A DNA stretch of 53,369 bases from Pseudomonas kielensis. GTDB lineage: Bacteria > Pseudomonadota > Gammaproteobacteria > Pseudomonadales > Pseudomonadaceae. Shown piece by piece: positions 8,646 through 15,703 of the stretch (positions within the stretch are counted from its first letter, which is position 1; each line of letters begins with the position of its first letter). Below the pieces are notes generated by a model, which was not told where the DNA came from, ran no database searches, and saw only the letters and a list, made by a program, of their open reading frames with translations. The stretch covers positions 1 to 53,369 of the forward strand of contig NZ_JACMYG010000036.1 in the NCBI RefSeq assembly GCF_014236655.1, read 5' to 3'. The translations under genes were made by a program, and so were the position numbers.

Positions 8646-8916
8646 ACTCAACCTCCTTAATCCTCGCTCACTGAAAGGTTAACCACAGAAAACGGCGCTC
8701 GCTTACATTCCGATCACCTTGCACCTCTTTGAGATGCAAATCGCTGTTAACGCCTACGAAACCATCAAGCCACTCGCTTGCGCTAGGGCCGCCCTGCTAT
8801 TGATGTTCGACCTGAGCTATCGATGCTCGCTCGATCTGAAATGCATATCCGCCCATTCTACAGCTAACCAAGACTTTACGAACCACTCACAATCCGCAAA
8901 ACCTCGGTCATTCAAG

Positions 8917-9798
8917 TCATGTATCCAACAGTTTCTGCAGATACTGACCATACCCGGTTTTTTTCAATCGCTCGGCCTGGGCCCCGAGTTCAGCTGGCGT
9001 AATCCAGCCAAAATTGTAAGCAATCTCCTCCAGGCAAGCGACCTTCAATCCCTGGCGCTGCTCAATGGTATGAACAAAGTGACTGGCCTCCAGCAGCGAC
9101 TCGTGGGTGCCGGTGTCCAGCCACGCAAATCCGCGACCGAGCATCTCGACATTGAGGGTCTGCTGTTCAAGGTAGGCGCGGTTGACGTCGGTAATTTCCA
9201 ACTCGCCACGTTCGGATGGCTTGATGCTCTTCGCGATCTCCACCACCTGGTTATCGTAGAAATACAAACCCGTTACTGCGTAGCTGGATCTTGGCTCAAG
9301 CGGTTTCTCCTCGATGCTCAACGCGCGGCCTGTTGCATCGAACTCGACCACGCCAAAGCGCTGAGGATCGCTGACGTGATAACCGAAAACCGTCGCCCCC
9401 TGGGCCTGGGTACTGGCAGAGCGAAGCTTCTCCGAGAAGTGCTGACCATAGAAGATGTTGTCGCCCAGGATCAGGCAGCATGGGTCCTTGCCGATGAACT
9501 CTTCGCCAATGATAAAGGCTTGCGCCAGGCCATCGGGGCTTGCCTGCTCGGCATAGCTGAGCTGGATACCATACTGACTGCCATTACCCAGTAACTTGCG
9601 AAAACACGGCAGGTCCTCGGGGGTGGAGATGACCAGGATCTCCCGTATACCTGCAAGCATCAGCACCGATAGGGGGTAGAAGATCATCGGCTTGTCATAA
9701 ATCGGCAGCATCTGCTTGGACACGCCAAGCGTCAGCGGGTGAAGCCGAGTACCTGAGCCACCAGCGAGGATGATGCCTTTACGATTTGTCGTGGTCAT
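8917..9798 (-). CDS. rmlA: Glucose-1-phosphate thymidylyltransferase
   Basis: RmlA (RfbA) joins dTTP and glucose-1-phosphate to form dTDP-glucose, the first step to dTDP-L-rhamnose and related deoxysugars. At 293 residues it has family length. The nucleotide-binding loop GIILAGGSGTRLHPLTLGVSKQMLPIYDKPMI is at the N-terminus, with EDLPCFRKLLGNGSQYGI near 60, GDNIFYGQHF near 110, EEKPLEPRS near 162 and WLDTGTHESLLEAS near 223. The start overlaps the end of rmlD by four bases. The usual next gene, rmlC, is absent: 271 non-coding bases separate rmlA from manC. Confidence 0.96.
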   Translation of the reverse strand: MTTTNRKGIILAGGSGTRLHPLTLGVSKQMLPIYDKPMIFYPLSVLMLAGIREILVISTPEDLPCFRKLLGNGSQYGIQLSYAEQASPDGLAQAFIIGEEFIGKDPCCLILGDNIFYGQHFSEKLRSASTQAQGATVFGYHVSDPQRFGVVEFDATGRALSIEEKPLEPRSSYAVTGLYFYDNQVVEIAKSIKPSERGELEITDVNRAYLEQQTLNVEMLGRGFAWLDTGTHESLLEASHFVHTIEQRQGLKVACLEEIAYNFGWITPAELGAQAERLKKTGYGQYLQKLLDT

Positions 9799-10688
9799 TT
9801 ATTCAGGACTTCCCTTAGCATTCGGGTTACACCAGTTTGCCAATCCGGCAAGCACAGAGAAAAACTGTCGCGCAGCTTCCGCGTATTCAATCGCGAATTC
9901 AGTGGGCGACGTGCAGGTGTTGGATAGGCAGTGGTATCGATCGGATTGATTGACGCCACTAACAGCTGTTCCCCCTGGCTGCGGGCGAAATCAATCACAT
10001 AACTAGCATAGCCGTGCCAGGAGACTTCACCACCAGCAGCCAAGTGATAAAGACCCGCGAGCTCAGGGTTGTGCATAGCTTTCTGAACAGCCAGCGCGGT
10101 GATATCTGCGATAAGCTCTGCCCCCGTAGGGGCCCCAACCTGGTCAGCGATTACACTCAAGGTCTCGCGCTCCCTGGCCAGTCGCAACATGGTCCTGGCG
10201 AAGTTATTGCCGCGAGCCCCGTAGACCCAACTGGTCCGAAAGATCAGGTACTTGCACCCAGCCCCAATAATCGCCTGCTCACCGAGCAGCTTACTGGCGC
10301 CATAGTGATTCACGGGGTCAACAGCATCTAGCTCCCTCCATGGAATCAGGCCCTGCCCGCTAAAGACATAATCGGTCGAGTAATGAACGAGCCAGGCGCC
10401 GAGAGCCTTGGCCTCAACCGCCATGACCTGACTCGCCTGACCATTCACACGATCAGCCAGTTCGGTCTCGGATTCGGCCTTATCAACAGCTGTATAAGCA
10501 GCAGCGTTGACAATGACGTTGGGCTTGACCCGGCGGATTGTCGCGCGCAAGGCCTCGAGGTCGGACAGGTCGCCGCTCAAGCCATCGGAGGCATGACGAT
10601 CCAGCGCAATCAACTCGCCAAGGGGTGCAAGAGAGCGCTGCAGTTCCCAGCCTACCTGGCCGTTTTTTCCCAGCAGGAGGATTTTCAT
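9795..10688 (-). CDS. rmlD: dTDP-4-dehydrorhamnose reductase
   Basis: RmlD (RfbD) is the NAD(P)H-dependent reductase that completes dTDP-L-rhamnose. The true start is the ATG at 10688 (MKILLLGKNGQVGWEL), which carries the Rossmann glycine motif; the frame extends 13 codons further upstream without reason to use it. Catalytic Tyr and Lys appear in HYGASKLLGE near 128, after STDYVFSG near 104. The ATG overlaps the rmlB stop (ATGA), indicating translational coupling, and the 3' end overlaps rmlA by four bases. The length (297 aa) is normal. The enzyme needs the RmlC product as substrate, and no rmlC is visible here. Confidence 0.95.
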   Translation of the reverse strand: MKILLLGKNGQVGWELQRSLAPLGELIALDRHASDGLSGDLSDLEALRATIRRVKPNVIVNAAAYTAVDKAESETELADRVNGQASQVMAVEAKALGAWLVHYSTDYVFSGQGLIPWRELDAVDPVNHYGASKLLGEQAIIGAGCKYLIFRTSWVYGARGNNFARTMLRLARERETLSVIADQVGAPTGAELIADITALAVQKAMHNPELAGLYHLAAGGEVSWHGYASYVIDFARSQGEQLLVASINPIDTTAYPTPARRPLNSRLNTRKLRDSFSLCLPDWQTGVTRMLREVLNK

Positions 10689-11761
10689 TCCTTGCTCGAC
10701 CGATCCGCGTAGTTCTGGTCGATCCACTGCTGGTAGCTGCCGCTCTTAACGTGATCCACCCACTCAGAGTGGGTTAGATACCATTCGACGGTCTTGCGGA
10801 TGCCGGTTTCGAAAGACTCTTGCGGAGTCCAACCCAGCTCACGCTGGATCTTGCTGGCATCGATTGCATAGCGTTGATCGTGGCCCGGGCGATCCTGAAC
10901 GTAAGTGATCAGACTGGCGTGCGGACAATGAGGAGATCCCGGGCGCATCTCATCGAGCAGTGCGCACAGGGTACGCACGACCTCGATGTTCTGCTTTTCG
11001 TTATGGCCGCCGATGTTGTATGTCTCGCCAACGACACCTTCGGTCACGACTTTATACAGTGCCCGCGCATGATCCTCGACATAGAGCCAGTCACGCACCT
11101 GATTGCCTTTGCCATACACCGGCAATGCCTTCCCTTCCAGCGCATTGAGAATGATCAGCGGAATCAGTTTCTCGGGAAAGTGGCACGGCCCGTAGTTGTT
11201 CGAACAGTTAGTGACCAGGGTTGGCAGACCGTAGGTACGCGCCCAGGCACGAACCAGGTGATCAGAGCTGGCCTTGCTGGCCGAGTAAGGCGAGCTTGGC
11301 TGATAGGGCGTGGTTTCGGTGAAGAGGTCTTGCGGACCTTCAAGGTCGCCGTAAACTTCGTCAGTCGAAATATGGTGAAATCGGAAACGGGCCTTGCGCG
11401 CATCGTCTTGCGCTGACCAGTAATGACGCGCGGCTTCGAGCAGCGTGTAGGTGCCAATAATATTGGTCTGGATAAACTCGGACGGGCCGCTGATCGAGCG
11501 ATCGACGTGAGACTCCGCAGCCAGGTGCATGATGGCATCTGGTTGCTGTTCACGCAGGACACGGTCGATCTGCTCGCGATCACAAATATCGACTCGCTCG
11601 AACATGTAACGGGCGTTTTGGCTGACTTCAGCCAGAGACTCAAGATTGCCCGCATACGTTAGCTTGTCGACATTAACGACCGCGTCATTCGTATTGGAAA
11701 TGATATGGCGAATGACCGCCGAACCGATAAATCCTGCACCGCCGGTTACTAGAATTTTCAC
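10685..11761 (-). CDS. rmlB: dTDP-glucose 4,6-dehydratase
   Basis: RmlB (RfbB) converts dTDP-glucose to dTDP-4-dehydro-6-deoxyglucose. It is an extended short-chain dehydrogenase of 358 residues with the NAD-binding TGGAGFIGSAVIRHI at the N-terminus, AAESHVDRSI near 82, HISTDEVYGDL near 131, and the catalytic YSASKASSDHLVRAW near 161. The final GTYNIGGHNEKQN segment near 250 is typical. It is the first gene of the polysaccharide cluster, starting 211 bases after the end of lapA, and is coupled to rmlD by an ATGA overlap. The 211-base upstream gap probably holds the cluster promoter, but I see no clear promoter motif or full JUMPstart there. Confidence 0.96.
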   Translation of the reverse strand: MKILVTGGAGFIGSAVIRHIISNTNDAVVNVDKLTYAGNLESLAEVSQNARYMFERVDICDREQIDRVLREQQPDAIMHLAAESHVDRSISGPSEFIQTNIIGTYTLLEAARHYWSAQDDARKARFRFHHISTDEVYGDLEGPQDLFTETTPYQPSSPYSASKASSDHLVRAWARTYGLPTLVTNCSNNYGPCHFPEKLIPLIILNALEGKALPVYGKGNQVRDWLYVEDHARALYKVVTEGVVGETYNIGGHNEKQNIEVVRTLCALLDEMRPGSPHCPHASLITYVQDRPGHDQRYAIDASKIQRELGWTPQESFETGIRKTVEWYLTHSEWVDHVKSGSYQQWIDQNYADRSSKE

Positions 11762-11972
11762 GCGAAAGCATACCCTTGAGTTGCAGACAGCATCGCCAAC
11801 CGGACCGCCGTCTAATCCATGAATGCACCAGTCGTTTTATGCCGGGCTCAGTCCGAACGACGTGAAACCCAATCATTTGTGGACTATTGCTGCAATTTAT
11901 CGATCAATCACGGCTTACTAATGGATATGGACAACCTGCAGCCAAAGCCAGAGGTATGCCAAAGGTGCTCCG

Positions 11973-12215
11973 CTAGGACAGCACTCGCTTTCGCGCCCCC
12001 TTGGAAACTCGGCCCAGGAACCACCCCAATAAAGGCCCTATCACCATCCCCACCAGAAGCGTAAGCACCACAACCAGCGACAGTGGAATTTGCGGCCCCG
12101 CCCAGCCCAGAAACAGCAAAGACACCGACTGCTGATTCTCTAGCACAAACAGCAGTATCGCCAGCGCCAGCAGCAGGACAAAAACGCCAAGCAGTACACG
12201 CTTCACGCTACGCAT
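11973..12215 (-). CDS. lapA: Lipopolysaccharide assembly protein LapA domain protein
   Basis: An 80-residue inner-membrane protein with two hydrophobic spans (about 7-27 and 40-64) and a basic C-terminal tail (GRVSKGARKRVLS). The motif VLENQQSVSLLFLGW between the spans is characteristic of the LapA (YciS, DUF1049) family. In E. coli LapA works with LapB/YciM in controlling LpxC and hence LPS synthesis. The start has AAGGA seven bases upstream. It lies 27 bases after ihfB and directly before the O-antigen genes. No lapB gene follows here, unlike in enterobacteria, so the partner must be elsewhere. Confidence 0.88.
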   Translation of the reverse strand: MRSVKRVLLGVFVLLLALAILLFVLENQQSVSLLFLGWAGPQIPLSLVVVLTLLVGMVIGPLLGWFLGRVSKGARKRVLS

Positions 12216-12242
12216 AAGAGATTCCTTGAGTTGCGCAGACTG

Positions 12243-12539
12243 TCAAAGCCCCTCCTCCTCATCTTCATTCACCCGATCCCGAAGCTCTTTGCCCGGTTTG
12301 AAATGGGGAACAAATTTTCCATCCAGGCTAACCGATTGCCCGGTCTTCGGGTTGCGGCCTACACGAGGCGCGCGGTAGTGCAGGGAGAAGCTGCCAAAGC
12401 CACGGATCTCGATGCGATCACCAGTTGCCAGGCATTGGGACATTTGTTCAAGCATAGTCTTGATGGCCAACTCTACATCCTTGGATGAAAGCAGCCCTTG
12501 ATGGGTGACAATTCGTTCGATCAACTCCGACTTCGTCAT
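12243..12539 (-). CDS. ihfB: Integration host factor beta subunit
   Basis: A 98-residue DNA-bending protein of the HU/IHF family that pairs with IhfA (encoded elsewhere) to bend DNA at promoters, recombination sites and origins. MTKSELIERI at the N-terminus, GDRIEIRGFGSFSLHYRAPRVGRNPKTG at 41-68 and the DNA-contacting beta arm with the conserved proline identify IhfB. The acidic tail NEDEEEG is typical of Pseudomonas. A terminator after rpsA and a 169-base gap after the lipoprotein gene suggest that ihfB has its own promoter. In P. aeruginosa the O-antigen locus also lies next to this gene (himD). Confidence 0.96.
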   Translation of the reverse strand: MTKSELIERIVTHQGLLSSKDVELAIKTMLEQMSQCLATGDRIEIRGFGSFSLHYRAPRVGRNPKTGQSVSLDGKFVPHFKPGKELRDRVNEDEEEGL

Positions 12540-12708
12540 ATTTTTCCCTTCTTTTTCAAGCAGCTAGATCAGCGCTTCAAAGGTTTTAGCATGCCAGAAG
12601 GAATTTGAACAGCCCATGCATTGACTTATCTGCACGACCACGACCTCACCGCTCAAGCGAGTTTTTCAGGCATCAAACCGAGACTCACCATACAAATTCA
12701 CCACTCGA

Positions 12709-12990
12709 TCACCTACAAATGACCAGCATGGTGCGCGTAAGGTATCCCGCCGGATTCCAACCAAATGGATAGTCCTGATCCTCCTCCTTGACATCACTGG
12801 ACCTGGCAACGACCTTGTACCCCTGCGCTTTGCACTCCTTGTCCGCTCGCTTGTAGCACCTATCCCAATCCGACCCGAGCCCCGAACAATCGATCTCGAT
12901 ACCGCTCACACCCCGCACCGCATGGGTCTTCACATTAGTGGTACAGCCCGCCAGAGCCAGCACAACAAGCACGACGAAGAACCTGTTCAT
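12709..12990 (-). CDS. Small putative lipoprotein of unknown function
   Basis: A 93-residue protein with a short signal peptide and lipobox (VLVVLALAGCTT, cleavage before Cys16), so it is probably anchored to the envelope. The mature part is small and rich in cysteine (Cys35, Cys45, Cys53 and a Cys next to the C-terminus), suggesting disulfides in the periplasm. AAGGA lies upstream of the ATG. Similar proteins occur between rpsA and ihfB in fluorescent pseudomonads; no function is known to me. It sits alone between a terminator and ihfB. Confidence 0.75.
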   Translation of the reverse strand: MNRFFVVLVVLALAGCTTNVKTHAVRGVSGIEIDCSGLGSDWDRCYKRADKECKAQGYKVVARSSDVKEEDQDYPFGWNPAGYLTRTMLVICR

Positions 12991-13155
12991 TCGCTTCCTT
13001 AGGTTGGACGATCTGCCCGACCGCTGTTTGCTTCAGGCTAAGCCTAGCCCAAATAGTGAAATGCTCCGCACAAAGAACCAGACAGCACTGACCGGGGTTC
13101 GTTTCATGGATAACCGCCACACCACTCAAGCGCCGCAAACTCAAATTCCAGGCAC

Positions 13156-13184
13156 AAAAAAGGGCGACCGAAGTCGCCCTTTTT
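13156..13184 (-). terminator. Rho-independent terminator after rpsA
   Basis: A perfect seven-base stem GGGCGAC/GTCGCCC with a four-base loop is flanked by a run of six A on the left and five T on the right. Read on the minus strand it gives a hairpin followed by a U-tract 16 bases after the rpsA stop. It closes the serC-to-rpsA operon and could work in both directions. Confidence 0.9.
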
Positions 13185-13199
13185 ATGGTCTGACAGAAC

Positions 13200-14894
13200 T
13201 TAGTTCTGTTTTTCCATCTGTGCACGCAACAGGTCGCCCAGAGTGGTAGGACCAGCAGCAATGTCAGAGGTAGCTGGCTTGTCGCGCAGGCTCTGGATTG
13301 CTTCTTTCTCTTCAGCATCGTCTTTCGACTTGATGGAGAGCTGGATTACGCGGCTCTTGCGGTCAACGCTGATGATCTTGGCTTCTACTTCTTCGCCTTC
13401 TTTCAGAACGTTACGCGCGTCTTCAACGCGGTCACGGCTGATTTCGGAGGCTTTCAGAGTCGCTTCGATGTCGTCAGCCAAAGTGATGATGGCGCCTTTA
13501 GCGTCAACTTCTTTCACGATGCCTTTAACGATTGCGCCTTTGTCGTTCTCTTGAACGTACTCGGAGAACGGATCGCTTTCCAGTTGCTTGATACCCAGGG
13601 AGATACGCTCGCGCTCTGGGTCAACCGACAGGATAACGGTGTCCAGCTCGTCGCCCTTCTTGAAGCGGCGAACGGCTTCTTCGCCCACTTCGTTCCAGGA
13701 GATGTCGGACAGGTGGACCAGGCCGTCGATGCCGCCGTCCAGACCAATGAAGATACCGAAATCGGTGATCGACTTGATGGTGCCGGAGATTTTATCGCCC
13801 TTGTTGAACTGGCCAGAGAAATCTTCCCATGGGTTAGATTTGCACTGCTTGATGCCCAGGGAGATACGACGACGCTCTTCGTCGATGTCCAGAACCATAA
13901 CTTCCACTTCGTCGCCGACTTGTACGACTTTCGAAGGGTGGATGTTCTTGTTGGTCCAGTCCATTTCGGAAACGTGTACCAGACCTTCAACGCCTTCTTC
14001 CAGCTCAGCGAAGCAGCCGTAGTCGGTCAGGTTGGTTACACGTGCGGTAACGCGAGTGCTTTCTGGGTAACGGGCTTTGATAGCAACCCATGGATCTTCG
14101 CCCAGTTGCTTCAGGCCCAGGGAAACACGATTGCGCTCGCGATCGTACTTCAGAACCTTGACATCGATCTCGTCGCCAACGTTGACGATTTCCGAAGGAT
14201 GCTTGATACGCTTCCAAGCCATGTCGGTAATGTGCAGCAGGCCATCGACGCCACCCAGATCGACGAATGCGCCGTAATCGGTGAGGTTTTTGACGATACC
14301 TTTGACTTGTTGGCCTTCCTGCAGGGATTCCAGCAGAGCTTCACGCTCAGCGGAGTTCTCGGCTTCGAGGACGCTACGACGGGAAACGACAACGTTGTTG
14401 CGTTTCTGGTCAAGCTTGATGACCTTGAATTCCAGCTCTTTGCCTTCCAGGTGCGTGGTGTCGCGCACAGGACGGACGTCAACCAGAGAACCTGGCAGGA
14501 ACGCACGGATGCCGTTAACGTCGACAGTGAAGCCGCCTTTAACCTTACCGTTGATAACGCCCTTGACCACTTCTTCGGCTGCGAAGGCTGCTTCCAGAAC
14601 AATCCAGCATTCAGCGCGCTTGGCTTTTTCACGGGACAGCTTGGTTTCGCCAAAGCCGTCTTCAACCGAGTCCAGAGCAACGTGAACTTCGTCACCGACG
14701 TTGATGTTCAGTTCGCCAGCGTCGTTGTAGAACTGCTCAAGCGGGATGAGTGCTTCAGACTTCAGGCCAGCGTGAACGGTTACCCAGCGAGCTTGGTAAT
14801 CGATATCAACGATAACACCGGTGATGATGGAGCCTGCCTGAAGGTTCAGGGTTTTTAGGCTTTCTTCAAAGAGTTCCGCAAAGCTTTCGCTCAT
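13200..14894 (-). CDS. rpsA: 30S ribosomal protein S1
   Basis: S1 binds mRNA on the 30S subunit and helps start translation. At 564 residues it has six S1 (OB-fold) repeats; motifs such as KGIVKNLTDYGAFVDLGGVDGLLHITDM (near 192), GCFAELEEGVEGLVHVSEM (near 285) and DFGIFIGLDGGIDGLVHLSDI (near 370) mark repeats three to five. The ATG at 14894 (MSESFAELFEESL) is chosen because AGGA lies seven bases upstream and the sequence is the conserved N-terminus; the open frame runs 15 codons further. It follows cmk after a 119-base leader with two hairpins and ends at a strong terminator. Confidence 0.98.
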   Translation of the reverse strand: MSESFAELFEESLKTLNLQAGSIITGVIVDIDYQARWVTVHAGLKSEALIPLEQFYNDAGELNINVGDEVHVALDSVEDGFGETKLSREKAKRAECWIVLEAAFAAEEVVKGVINGKVKGGFTVDVNGIRAFLPGSLVDVRPVRDTTHLEGKELEFKVIKLDQKRNNVVVSRRSVLEAENSAEREALLESLQEGQQVKGIVKNLTDYGAFVDLGGVDGLLHITDMAWKRIKHPSEIVNVGDEIDVKVLKYDRERNRVSLGLKQLGEDPWVAIKARYPESTRVTARVTNLTDYGCFAELEEGVEGLVHVSEMDWTNKNIHPSKVVQVGDEVEVMVLDIDEERRRISLGIKQCKSNPWEDFSGQFNKGDKISGTIKSITDFGIFIGLDGGIDGLVHLSDISWNEVGEEAVRRFKKGDELDTVILSVDPERERISLGIKQLESDPFSEYVQENDKGAIVKGIVKEVDAKGAIITLADDIEATLKASEISRDRVEDARNVLKEGEEVEAKIISVDRKSRVIQLSIKSKDDAEEKEAIQSLRDKPATSDIAAGPTTLGDLLRAQMEKQN

Positions 14895-14902
14895 TTTAAT
14901 TC

Positions 14903-14953
14903 CTGTTGATAAGGGCGAAGAATACGCCCATCTCCACACCCCAGACGGTGTGG
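14903..14953 (-). promoter_or_regulatory. rpsA mRNA leader with two stacked hairpins (possible S1 autoregulation)
   Basis: On the minus-strand transcript, a hairpin with stem CCACACC/GGTGTGG (14934-14953) is followed by one with stem GGGCG/CGCCC (14913-14929), then AGGA and the rpsA ATG. In gamma-proteobacteria S1 represses its own translation through a hairpin-rich rpsA leader. Position and structure fit that model; function here is inferred. Confidence 0.5.
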
Positions 14954-15013
14954 GTTAGTTTCAATTAAAAGAAGCACCACAGGACTATGACTGGTCCCCT
15001 GCGGCCTTCTTGG

Positions 15014-15703
15014 TCACCCGGCGATATCGCGTAGGGCGATTTCGCTCATGATGCGTTCCAGCACCTGATCGATGGACAACTCCGTGGAATCCAGCTGAAT
15101 CGCGTCGACCGCCGGCTTGAGCGGGGCTACCGCTCGCTGGGTGTCGCGCTCATCGCGCACACGGATCTCATCTAGCAGACTCGACAGACTAACATCCTCG
15201 CCCTTGCCCTTCAACTGCAAATATCGGCGGCGCGCCCGTTCCTCGGCGCTGGCGGTCAGAAAAATCTTCAAGGGTGCATCGGGAAAGACCACCGTGCCCA
15301 TGTCACGACCGTCAGCCACCAGCCCCGGGGCTTCCTGGAAAGCCCGCTGGCGCTGCAGCAGCGCCTCACGCACAGCCGGCAGCGCGGCTACCTGGGAGGC
15401 GCCGGCGCCGGCAACTTCGGTGCGGATCGCGTCGCTGACCTCATCCCCTTCGAGGATGATGCGCTGCAGCTGACCGTCGGTCGCCGCGATGAACTGCACA
15501 TCCAGATGAGCGGCAAGTTTCTTCAGCAATTCCTCGTTGGTCAGGTCGACCCCGTGGTTGCGCGCAGCGAACGCCAGCAGACGGTACAGCGCCCCGGAAT
15601 CCAGCAGATTCCAGTTCAGGCGCCTGGCGAGCATGCCGGCAATAGTGCCTTTACCCGAACCGCTTGGCCCGTCGATGGTGATAACTGGAGCAATGTTGTT
15701 CAC
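15014..15703 (-). CDS. cmk: Cytidylate kinase
   Basis: Phosphorylates CMP and dCMP to the diphosphates. The P-loop APVITIDGPSGSGKGTIAGMLA is at the N-terminus, DGRDMGTVVFPDA near 153 and the lid/insert region SAEERARRRYLQLKGKGEDV near 170 are typical of bacterial Cmk. The start is a GTG at 15703 that overlaps the stop of the tyrA-aroA gene (GTGA), giving a 229-residue protein of family length; the frame continues upstream but inside the preceding gene. It is the penultimate member of the serC-to-rpsA operon, an arrangement conserved in Pseudomonas. Confidence 0.95.
   Translation of the reverse strand: MNNIAPVITIDGPSGSGKGTIAGMLARRLNWNLLDSGALYRLLAFAARNHGVDLTNEELLKKLAAHLDVQFIAATDGQLQRIILEGDEVSDAIRTEVAGAGASQVAALPAVREALLQRQRAFQEAPGLVADGRDMGTVVFPDAPLKIFLTASAEERARRRYLQLKGKGEDVSLSSLLDEIRVRDERDTQRAVAPLKPAVDAIQLDSTELSIDQVLERIMSEIALRDIAG

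Noticed and set aside
11762..11972. A JUMPstart or ops element before rmlB
   Set aside because: I looked for GGTAGC and GGCGG motifs on the minus strand and found no convincing match.
13551..14858. A 435-codon plus-strand frame opposite rpsA
   Set aside because: Antisense to a highly conserved gene; its internal repeats simply mirror the S1 repeats.
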